From Actinomycetes bacterium (GTDB lineage: Bacteria > Actinomycetota > Acidimicrobiia > Acidimicrobiales > SZUA-35): DNA of 36,219 bases. This document shows positions 1 to 7,103 of this stretch, one piece after another. Positions within the stretch are counted from its first letter, which is position 1, and each line of letters opens with the position of its first letter. The DNA is taken from positions 1 through 36,219 of the forward strand of contig JAJRQY010000149.1 in NCBI GenBank assembly GCA_024280015.1, written 5' to 3'. A program made the translations under genes and the position numbers. The notes beneath the pieces are model-generated. The model made no database searches, was not told the origin of the DNA, and saw nothing but the letters and a program-made list of their open reading frames with translations.

Positions 1-1
1 G

Positions 2-109
2 AACACGTCGAGGATTCATAGTTACTGTGGTGACAGATCTCCCGACGAGTTCGAACGGGCCTATAATGCTGTCCAGGCCGCTTTACCAGCGGAAACTATT
101 AGCACGTAA
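2..109 (+). CDS. IS3-family transposase OrfB, C-terminal end (partial)
   Basis: An open frame entering from the window edge encodes 35 residues ending in TAA at 107-109. The stretch SRIHSYCGDRSPDEFERAY matches the usual end of IS3-family integrase-core transposases, where a short Asn/Arg-rich segment and His-Ser precede a [S/T]-P-x-E-[F/Y] motif. The DDE catalytic residues would lie upstream, outside the window, so activity cannot be judged. The frame is too short to be found by ordinary gene calling, but its position just inside the inferred IS end supports it. Confidence 0.7.
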   Translation, partial: NTSRIHSYCGDRSPDEFERAYNAVQAALPAETIST

Positions 110-141
110 CGGACGGCCTCCAACAGACCCAGGTTGCTTCA
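110..141 (+). repeat. Probable right terminal inverted repeat of the IS
   Basis: These 32 bases lie between the transposase stop and the resumption of permease coding sequence. They end in CA on the plus strand, the usual terminal dinucleotide for IS3-family right ends. The matching left repeat is not in the window, so exact length cannot be fixed. Confidence 0.5.
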
Positions 142-569
142 CCCAGACCAATAACGATCGCGGTACCTGAAGCAATTCCGAAGGAAGCAGCGCTCATGGC
201 GTGACGCCCGATGACGGTGGCACGAAGTAGTTCGAGGCGATCAGTTTCTTCTTCTGCCCGAGTGTGGCGAGGGACTGCCAGCAGGGTCATGACTGCCAGC
301 ATGATGCCGGTATTCCAAAGTTCATACGCCAGGCGGCCCCCGATGACCTCGGTGCCGTGAGTCGGCCCAGACAGCGCGGCCAGTGACCGGTTTCCTTCGA
401 TGGTTGCAGCGAATTCCTGTAGTGACTGCTCCGTGGGATACAGACGTTGGATACTGCCAGCGGTGAGATAGGTCAGGCTGACGATGGCCAGAATCCAGAC
501 CCCAATTCGAATACGGTCGCGGCGAATGATGAGTCGCATCAGGTTGCCGGTCCCGGCAAGTGCTGTCAT
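142..569 (-). pseudogene. ABC-2 exporter permease, truncated by IS insertion
   Basis: This is the N-terminal part of a membrane permease resembling the actinobacterial 'exporter of polyketide antibiotics' type, normally around 500 residues or more. About 143 native residues remain: a basic N-terminus, a hydrophobic segment near residues 22-40, a soluble loop with the conserved-looking Leu-Ser-Gly-Pro stretch near 66-69, a second membrane segment near 85-100 and a third beginning near 128. The reading frame runs on for 13 residues into the IS and stops at 99. The ATG at 569 overlaps the upstream ATPase stop as ATGA, showing the two were one operon. The protein is unlikely to work in export. 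Confidence 0.75.
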
Positions 570-1498
570 CGGCCGGTTCCGGTCGGGCCAGCAGATGCTG
601 ATCTGGCCTGACCCGGATCAGGCTGATAGTGGCGCATGAACAGCTTGTCCAGGGTGGGCGGCGCACTGACCAGGGAAACAATTTCGGCGGCCGATAGTCG
701 GGTCATGACTTGGGCAAGAGCCGAACGATCGATGGCAAAGGAAAGCTCTAGACCCTCAGCGACGACATCGTGGACTCCGGACATGTTCGCAAGTCCGGCA
801 ACTTCTTTCACGGTTTTCACCGTGATCGCTATTCTTCGGAGATGGCACATGTCCGACAGGGAGCCGCTCTCCACGGTTCGGCCTTCTCGAATGATGGTTA
901 CTCGGTCGCAGAGGCTTTCAATCTCGGCCAAGATGTGGCTGGACAAGAGAACTGTTCGACCCTCGTTGCGAACCTCTTGCATACAGTCTTGGAAGACTTT
1001 CTCCATTAGTGGATCAAGCCCCGAGGTTGGTTCATCCAGAATGAGAAGCTCAGCCCGGGAGGCTAATGCCGGTACCAGTGCAACCTTCTGCCGATTTCCT
1101 TTGGAGTAGGTTCGTCCCTTCTTCGTTGGGTCAAGGCCAAATCGCTCAAGCATCTCTGAGCGGCGAGCAGGTTCGAGTCCTCCCCGGAGACGGCCGAGTA
1201 GGTCGATGACTTCACCGCCGCTGAGATTGGGCCACAGTGAGACGTCGCCGGGAACATAGACCAACCGCTTATGAAGTTCGACCGCGTCAGCCCAAGGGTC
1301 TCCACCCAACAGGTTGATCGAGCCCGAATCGGCTCGCAACATGCCAAGCAAGACCCGAATAGTCGTCGACTTGCCGGAGCCATTTGGTCCAAGGAAACCG
1401 TGAATCTCGCCTACATCTACCTCGAGATCCAGTTCGTCAAGCGCCCGAAACTTCCCGAATGTCTTGACCAACCCTGTTACCGAGATTGCCTGAGCCAT
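566..1498 (-). CDS. ABC transporter ATP-binding protein (exporter type)
   Basis: This 310-residue nucleotide-binding subunit would energise drug or lipid export together with the permease encoded just downstream. Walker A is GPNGSGKST at about 37-45, a degenerate signature YSKGNRQK is at 131-138, and Walker B LLILDEP is at 151-157, followed by SGLDP. The C-terminal 90 residues are the usual accessory region of exporter ATPases. The start at 1498 (MAQAISVTG) was chosen because it sits one strand ahead of the ABC core; an upstream extension of the frame to 1744 has no family-like sequence. With its permease truncated by the IS, this ATPase is probably an orphan unless it pairs with another permease. 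Confidence 0.9.
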   Translation of the reverse strand: MAQAISVTGLVKTFGKFRALDELDLEVDVGEIHGFLGPNGSGKSTTIRVLLGMLRADSGSINLLGGDPWADAVELHKRLVYVPGDVSLWPNLSGGEVIDLLGRLRGGLEPARRSEMLERFGLDPTKKGRTYSKGNRQKVALVPALASRAELLILDEPTSGLDPLMEKVFQDCMQEVRNEGRTVLLSSHILAEIESLCDRVTIIREGRTVESGSLSDMCHLRRIAITVKTVKEVAGLANMSGVHDVVAEGLELSFAIDRSALAQVMTRLSAAEIVSLVSAPPTLDKLFMRHYQPDPGQARSASAGPTGTGR

Positions 1499-1600
1499 AC
1501 GCCACAATCTAATCGCGCCGCATCCGGCATCGAATACCCACAACAAGTGTATTTTTGTGTCCGTGTCTGATGCCTCGAAACAAGCACTACCAACAACGGC

Positions 1601-3052
1601 GTGAGTAACCCAGTGAAACGTTTGAATCTCAGCGGTACCAAGATCGGATTGGGTGCCGCCCTGATCTGGTTCTTCGGTGTCCTTGCCTATTCTGAAACGT
1701 TGGTCGGGGGTGATGTCGCCAGCGGAGGGTTGGCCAGCGGTCACCTATCCCAAGAAGCCGCCCGGATGCTGGCAATCTTTGGCGCGGCTGTCGCTCTCTG
1801 GATCAGCGAAGCCATTCCTTTGGCCGCTACCGCGGTCGGCATCATCTTGGCGGAGATCCTTCTGGTGTCAGACCAAGCCGTACTCGCGTTGGCGCCCCAA
1901 TTCGAGCCGAATACGTACCAAAGTTTCTATGCCTCCTTGGCCCACCCGGTGCTCATGCTGTTCCTCGGGGGTTTTGTGCTGGCCGACAGCGCCGCCAAAT
2001 ACCAGTTGGATCGGAACTTGGCGGGGGTGATGCTTCGACCCTTCGGATCATCGCCGCGTTCTCTGCTTGGTGGGCTCATGGTGATCACGGCCCTGCTGTC
2101 GATGTTCATGTCCAATACCGCGACTACCGCCGCCATGATTGCCGTGATCATCCCGGTCACGGCCAGCTTGGACCCCAGCGACCGGCTTCGGGTTTCACTT
2201 ACCCTGGCGGTTCCGGTTGCGGCCAACGTTGGAGGCCTTGGAACCCCGGTTGGCACGCCGCCAAACGCCATTGCCTTAGGTCGCCTCGCCGATGAGGGAA
2301 TCCGGGTTGACTTTCTTACCTGGATGGTGGCGGCGGTTCCGCTTATGGTCGTCGTTCTGGTCTTTGCTTGGTTGGTATTGACCTGGCGCTATCCGGCCAC
2401 TACGAAGGCAGTCGACCTCACCATTGGCGGTGCCTTTGACCGCAGTCGACCCGCCATCATTCTCTACGCCACATTCTTCCTCACGATCATTGCCTGGTTG
2501 AGTGAGCCGATCCACGGTGTGCCTGCATCCATTGTTGGTTTTGTGCCCGTTGTTGTTCTCCTGAGTTCGGGAGTCTTCACTGTTGATGATTTGCGTAAAC
2601 TCAACTGGCACGTTCTGTGGCTGGTGGGGGGTGGTATCGCCCTCGGCAGTGGGGTGGCCTCGACCGGTCTGGACGCCTGGATGGTTGGCCTGCTTGATTG
2701 GGAGTCGATGCCCAATATCGTCCTGCTGGCAGCCCTCGGCTTGTTGGCGATTGTGCTGAGTACGGTGATCTCTAACTCGGCCACGGCCAACCTTTTGATT
2801 CCAATTGGCATCACGCTGGCAACGTCGGGAGCAACCGACCTTGATCCGCTACTGGCTGGGCTCCTGATCGCCATTGCCTGTTCCTTAGCCATGGCGCTCC
2901 CGGTCAGCACGCCGCCCAACGCAGTGGCCTATGCCACTGGGACGGTTGCTACGAAGGACCTGGCCTCTGTTGGAGTATTGGTCGGTGGTTTTGGGTTGCT
3001 CCTGGCGGTCTTTGTGGCCCCGGTCCTTTGGAAAGGGATGGGATTAATGTGA
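1601..3052 (+). CDS. DASS/SLC13-family sodium:anion symporter
   Basis: A 483-residue polytopic membrane protein of the divalent anion:sodium symporter family, which imports di- and tricarboxylates or sulfate with Na+. Two inverted structural halves are visible from the repeated family motifs: SNT at 171-173 with TPPNA at 219-223, and SNS at 391-393 with TPPN at 437-440. These form the two substrate/sodium sites in known members. The start is GTG; no strong ribosome site is seen. Its last codons overlap the following histidine kinase (GTG at 3049 within the TGA context at 3050-3052), so the transporter, kinase and response regulator form one operon. The exact substrate cannot be read from the sequence. 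Confidence 0.9.
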   Translation: MSNPVKRLNLSGTKIGLGAALIWFFGVLAYSETLVGGDVASGGLASGHLSQEAARMLAIFGAAVALWISEAIPLAATAVGIILAEILLVSDQAVLALAPQFEPNTYQSFYASLAHPVLMLFLGGFVLADSAAKYQLDRNLAGVMLRPFGSSPRSLLGGLMVITALLSMFMSNTATTAAMIAVIIPVTASLDPSDRLRVSLTLAVPVAANVGGLGTPVGTPPNAIALGRLADEGIRVDFLTWMVAAVPLMVVVLVFAWLVLTWRYPATTKAVDLTIGGAFDRSRPAIILYATFFLTIIAWLSEPIHGVPASIVGFVPVVVLLSSGVFTVDDLRKLNWHVLWLVGGGIALGSGVASTGLDAWMVGLLDWESMPNIVLLAALGLLAIVLSTVISNSATANLLIPIGITLATSGATDLDPLLAGLLIAIACSLAMALPVSTPPNAVAYATGTVATKDLASVGVLVGGFGLLLAVFVAPVLWKGMGLM

Positions 3053-5052
3053 ACCTTCCCGCACCGAGTTCTTCACTCATCCTGGTCGTAAACACCGACC
3101 CGGTGGTTGGTGAAGCCCTAGTGGCAGACTTGGAATCGATCCTGGAAGGATGTTCGTTACCGGACGCGCCTTCCCCCGCGATTGTCCGTTTGGTGGATGG
3201 AGCCGAGCAGACCCTCCGATTGGCGAAGGCGACGATTGCCGCTGGTGGCATTGTGCCGGTGGTCTTTGTTGAACGAACCTTGTCGTCTGGACGCGGTGTC
3301 GATGTGCTCCTGGATCTGCATGAAGACCCCGACCTCATCGCGGTACGCAAGATATTGGTGACCAGCAAGGCCTCGTTGCTTGACGTTGATGAGGCCCTTA
3401 ATCGTGGCGCCGTACACGGCATGATCACCCGACCTTGGACCCGCTTCGGACTGGGAGAGCAGCTGGAGGCCCAACTGGCAACCTACCTGGTGGAACACGC
3501 CCCCGAACGCGTCGAGGACTTCGTCGGATTGTTGGATGGAGAAGATCTTTCAAAGGCGGCGGCACGGGTTGAGGAACGGAAGCTGGCTCCTTCAGGCGAA
3601 AGCGAATCCACTCATCTGATTCTGGATCATGAGATTACCAACCAGGAGTTGGAAGATCGACTGGTTGCTGCCCTTGACCGGGCTCTTGGTCATCCACCCC
3701 GCCTCCGAGTTGGCCCCGGGACGATCCTCATTGAAGAGGGTGACGATGTTGGCGGGATCTATGTCGTACTGGACGGAACAGTTCGTCTGAGTTCCAAAAC
3801 AACAACGGGGACCCGCGTCCTTCACGAGCGCTCGACCGGCTCCATTGTCGGCTTGTTGTCCCTGGCCAGCCACCGTCGAGCCATGCTGCGCTGTCGGGCC
3901 ATGACCGAGGTGCGGGCCATACCAATCACCCTGCACCAGTTGGCCAAGGCCATGGATAGTGATCCAGAAGTCTTGGAGCTGTTGACCCGGGTCCTGATCG
4001 GCTCACTTGCTCGGCGACTGCGACGCTCCGATGAACTTCAGGTCGAGTTGGATCAGAGCCTGGCGGCCTTGTCCGAAGCAAGAGCGTCCCTGGTAGCGAG
4101 TGCTCGACGAGCAACCCTGGGTGACATGGCAGCGGGGATGGCTCACGAACTCAACAATCCGGTAGCCGCTCTCAGTCGGGCGGTCGAACACCTCCAAGAA
4201 GACATGATTGAGGTGATCGAGAGTCCGTCGACCAAGATGCACGTCAACCGGGCGATCATGGCTGAGCCTCCTTCGGCGGCAGAAGCGCGTCGGGCCAAGG
4301 CCACCATTAGCAAACGGCTGGGCGACCGATCGTTGGCCGATACCCTGGTCGAGGCCGGGATCCTGGATGTGGATGCTGCGGTGGAGTTGGTAGGACATGG
4401 ACGTGAGGGGATCCGCCAAGTTCGGGCCGCCTCTCGTCTTGGTCGCTCTCTTCGTAATGCCACCAGTGCGGCGGAGCGAATTGGATCCCTGGTGAAGAGC
4501 CTGGGCGGCTACGTCCGGGGAGGCGATGGGCAAAGGCCAATGATCCCCGATCTCGATGTCACCGAAGGCGTCGAGAATGCTCTGCGATTGGTTGCCCACC
4601 GGATCGGGGGAGTGAGCATCGAACGCAACTATGAGCCGGTTCCCCTCATCACCGCCCGGCCCGGAGCCCTCCAGCAGGTATGGACCAATTTCTTGATCAA
4701 CGCACTGGACGCCATGGGTGATGGTGAGGCACCAATCGATGGCGTGATCGGTGTCGAAGTGATGCGGCTGGATCAGAACACCATCAGGGTTGCGGTCACC
4801 GATTCTGGTCCGGGAATCCCCGAGGCGCTGCAGTCCAAGATATTCGAGCCGAAGTTCACCACGAAGGATGGGCGAGTCAAGTTTGGGCTTGGACTGGGCC
4901 TATCGATCGCGGCCCAGATTGTTGATGAGCATCACGGACAAATTGCGCTCAGCAGTCGTCCGGGTCATACCGTATTCTCAGTTGAGCTGCCGATCGGTAG
5001 GAGCCCCGATGTTGGACAGATCCAGGATAGTCAAGAAGAGAGGCTGCGATGA
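3049..5052 (+). CDS. Soluble hybrid-like histidine kinase: pseudo-receiver, CNB-like domain, kinase core
   Basis: This 667-residue kinase has no membrane segment. Residues about 8-150 resemble a receiver domain, but the acceptor position is Glu75 (VVFVERTL) instead of Asp and the conserved Lys is Arg128 (ITRPW). Residues about 205-330 resemble a cyclic-nucleotide/CRP-type sensor barrel (GTILIEEGDDVGGIYVVLDG). The dimerisation helix holds the phospho-His at 366 (MAHELNNP). An insert of roughly 70 residues separates it from the second helix. The ATPase domain has Asn547/Asn551, DSGPG at 585-589, FEPKFTT at 599-605 and GLGLGL at 613-618. A TTG at 3028 is an alternative start; GTG at 3049 gives the usual 4-base overlap with the transporter stop. 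The response regulator follows with an ATGA overlap. Confidence 0.88.
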   Translation: MNLPAPSSSLILVVNTDPVVGEALVADLESILEGCSLPDAPSPAIVRLVDGAEQTLRLAKATIAAGGIVPVVFVERTLSSGRGVDVLLDLHEDPDLIAVRKILVTSKASLLDVDEALNRGAVHGMITRPWTRFGLGEQLEAQLATYLVEHAPERVEDFVGLLDGEDLSKAAARVEERKLAPSGESESTHLILDHEITNQELEDRLVAALDRALGHPPRLRVGPGTILIEEGDDVGGIYVVLDGTVRLSSKTTTGTRVLHERSTGSIVGLLSLASHRRAMLRCRAMTEVRAIPITLHQLAKAMDSDPEVLELLTRVLIGSLARRLRRSDELQVELDQSLAALSEARASLVASARRATLGDMAAGMAHELNNPVAALSRAVEHLQEDMIEVIESPSTKMHVNRAIMAEPPSAAEARRAKATISKRLGDRSLADTLVEAGILDVDAAVELVGHGREGIRQVRAASRLGRSLRNATSAAERIGSLVKSLGGYVRGGDGQRPMIPDLDVTEGVENALRLVAHRIGGVSIERNYEPVPLITARPGALQQVWTNFLINALDAMGDGEAPIDGVIGVEVMRLDQNTIRVAVTDSGPGIPEALQSKIFEPKFTTKDGRVKFGLGLGLSIAAQIVDEHHGQIALSSRPGHTVFSVELPIGRSPDVGQIQDSQEERLR

Positions 5053-5540
5053 GTGAGCTTGTGGTTTTGGTGGTGGAAGATGAGCCGGAGGTTCGTGATG
5101 CCATCATCCGGGATCTTGACACCTACGGTGACACCATTCGATTAGTGGAGGCCGAAAGCTTTGAGGACGCCCTAGTGGCCATTCGGGAGATTGAGTCCGA
5201 GGGAGATTTCCTTGGGTTGGTGTTGGCCGATCACCGATTGCCAGGCCGCACTGGTGTCGACTTGCTGGTCACGCTCAACGATGACCCGACTTCTCGCAGA
5301 ATCCGCAAGGTTTTGATAACCGGGCAAGCCGGGCAGGAAGACACCATTCGGGCTATCAACGACGCTGCTTTGAATCGCTACATCGCCAAACCCTGGGATG
5401 CCGGAAAGCTTCGGCACGTGGTAACAGAACAGCTGACAGACTTCGTGATCGAGGCGGGATTGGATCCATTGCCGTTCGTTCGTGATCTGGACGGGCCAAG
5501 GCTCCTGGAGGCCTTTCCCCGGCGGGGTTTGACCGAGTAG
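5049..5540 (+). CDS. Single-domain response regulator
   Basis: A 163-residue protein made of a receiver domain and a short C-terminal tail, with no DNA-binding or enzymatic output domain. Acidic residues Glu10-Asp11 start the acidic pocket, the phospho-acceptor is Asp61 (LADHRLPG), and the conserved Lys is 114 (YIAKPW). It starts within the kinase stop (ATGA, 5049-5052) and is almost certainly the kinase's partner. Receiver residues around the acceptor and the final Pro-Trp resemble the kinase's own pseudo-receiver, as if both came from one duplication. Signalling may be by protein-protein contact, perhaps with the transporter, since there is no transcription output. Confidence 0.9.
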   Translation: MSELVVLVVEDEPEVRDAIIRDLDTYGDTIRLVEAESFEDALVAIREIESEGDFLGLVLADHRLPGRTGVDLLVTLNDDPTSRRIRKVLITGQAGQEDTIRAINDAALNRYIAKPWDAGKLRHVVTEQLTDFVIEAGLDPLPFVRDLDGPRLLEAFPRRGLTE

Positions 5541-5645
5541 CAGCGACTGACCAGGTTGGGGTTGAACGGAGGCGTTCTCGAGGAAGGAATCGAGTGCTTT
5601 GCTCCGCACGGTTGGTCAGATGAAGTAAGGCCTCAGGTTTCAGAA

Positions 5646-7103
5646 TCAGAGAATCGAGCCGTGGGCTCCCCGATTGGGGTTGAATAAGCCATCGGGATCG
5701 ATGGCTTGTTTGACCTTGGCCAGCAGCTCCAACTCGACCGTCGACTTCTGCCCTGCCATGCGGTCTCGCAGTTCTTGACCTACCCCGTGCTCGGCGCTGA
5801 TGGTTCCACCAAACTTCCAGGTGCAGGCGTCGACTCCGTCAACGATGGCCTGCTTGAGCACAGTGTTCATTGGTTCAGGATCCATGGCCGTGCCTACGGA
5901 GGCAAGATCAGACGCGGGTTGGGTGTTCGTGTCTGGATCCAGCATCATATAGAGATGAAGGTTGCCGTCGCCAAGGTGGCCAAAGGCGTAGACGATCAGA
6001 TCTGGGTCGAGCCTGCTGGCTAGAGCAACAATCTCGCGGTGGTAGGCCGGGACTTGACTCGTTGGTACGGCAATATCGAACTTGACGCCTATCTGATCGA
6101 AGACTCGATCCGGCGGCAGCTCATCCCGCAGGCTCCAAAGGTTTGCTTCCTGCGCCCCGGTTTGGGCAACAACTCCATCACTGATCAGGCCAAGCTCGGC
6201 TGCAGAGGTCAGGAACTCTCCCATCGGTTCCACCAAGGGCCCGTTAGCCGCCAGCTGGCCAAGCACATACCAGTTAGCGATCGTCGACATCGGTCGGGAC
6301 ACGGAAGGGTACTTCTTACACACCAGGCGAATACCAAGCTCGGGGATGAGTTCGAAAGCGGCCAGTGATTGTTGGAAATGCGCTTGGGCCAGCGAGTACA
6401 GCTCGGGTACACGATCGAAATCGGCAATCGCAGCCAGAAACGACTGCCGCTCGGAGCGTAGCGGTTCGAGTTTCAGCACGACCTTGGTCACCAGACCGAG
6501 GGTTCCTTCTGCTCCAACGAAGAGGTGCTTGAGCCCATAGCCGCTGGCGTCTTTTCGCAGTGAGCGCAAGCCATCCCAAACCTGACCGTCAGGCAAGACA
6601 ACCTCAAGACCAAGCACTTGGTCGCGCATTGTGCCTGACCGAAGCACATTAATTCCACCTGCATCGGTGGACACGGCTCCACCAACAGTCGCCGTGCCCC
6701 GGGCGCCCCAATCAACCCCAAACTCTCGATCCACAGCCATCGCTGCCTCTTGAATTTCCTGGATGGTCACACCAGCTTCAGCGGTAATAGAGAACGAATC
6801 TGGACTCACATCAAGGATGGCCCGCATCCTGGTAGTCGACACGATGATGTTTGGACGATCGGTGTAAGGAGCAGCACCACCGGACAAGCCGGTGTTGCCG
6901 CCTTGGGAAACAATGGCGATGCCGGCCCGTCGACAGATGTTGACAATGGCGACTACCTCAGCAACGTTCGCCGGACGTGTGACCAACAGAGGCACACCCG
7001 AATAGGTTGCGCGCCAATCAATGGAGTACGAGGCCATGTCGGTTCCTGCGACCCAACCTTGTTCACCCAAGAGCCCCTTCAGCTCGCTGATGGCAGACTC
7101 CAC
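5646..7103 (-). CDS. GlcD-like FAD-binding dehydrogenase (D-lactate / D-2-hydroxyacid type)
   Basis: A 485-residue FAD-dependent oxidoreductase of the PCMH/VAO fold. Near residues 66-76 SQGGNTGLSGG forms the FAD pyrophosphate loop, with a second FAD stretch at GGAVSTDAGG (141-150). The C-terminal half carries GHLGDGNLH near 370 and SAEHGVG near 449, the metal/substrate motifs of D-lactate, D-2-hydroxyglutarate and glycolate dehydrogenases. It begins with GTG at 7103 sharing one base with the TAG of the molybdenum-subunit gene, so it is the last gene of that operon. This family oxidises 2-hydroxyacids; the actual substrate here is unknown. It might act on a product of the hydroxylase, but that is inference. 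Confidence 0.88.
   Translation of the reverse strand: MESAISELKGLLGEQGWVAGTDMASYSIDWRATYSGVPLLVTRPANVAEVVAIVNICRRAGIAIVSQGGNTGLSGGAAPYTDRPNIIVSTTRMRAILDVSPDSFSITAEAGVTIQEIQEAAMAVDREFGVDWGARGTATVGGAVSTDAGGINVLRSGTMRDQVLGLEVVLPDGQVWDGLRSLRKDASGYGLKHLFVGAEGTLGLVTKVVLKLEPLRSERQSFLAAIADFDRVPELYSLAQAHFQQSLAAFELIPELGIRLVCKKYPSVSRPMSTIANWYVLGQLAANGPLVEPMGEFLTSAAELGLISDGVVAQTGAQEANLWSLRDELPPDRVFDQIGVKFDIAVPTSQVPAYHREIVALASRLDPDLIVYAFGHLGDGNLHLYMMLDPDTNTQPASDLASVGTAMDPEPMNTVLKQAIVDGVDACTWKFGGTISAEHGVGQELRDRMAGQKSTVELELLAKVKQAIDPDGLFNPNRGAHGSIL

Larger units (their letters stand above)
1..141 (+). mobile_element. Right end of an IS3-family insertion sequence (partial)
   Basis: The window opens inside an insertion sequence. 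A plus-strand frame carries the last 35 residues of an IS3-type transposase. Its stop codon lies about 30 bp before the point where the neighbouring permease reading frame stops making sense. The likely outer end is position 141: read on the minus strand from 141 inward the sequence begins TGAAGCAACCTGGGTCTG, with the 5'-TG typical of IS3-family ends. On the outer side the permease reads cleanly up to Gly-Leu-Gly. The left end and any target duplication lie outside the window, so the family assignment rests on the transposase tail and the end structure only. Confidence 0.72.

Noticed and set aside
1499-1744. N-terminal extension of the ABC ATPase to 1744
   Set aside because: The extra 82 residues are not family-like and would run across the start of the divergent transporter gene at 1601.
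5541-5645. Possible terminator between the response regulator and GlcD genes
   Set aside because: Only weak complementarity (7 bases over a loop of about 60, and a 5-bp stem) with no T tract; nothing supportable.
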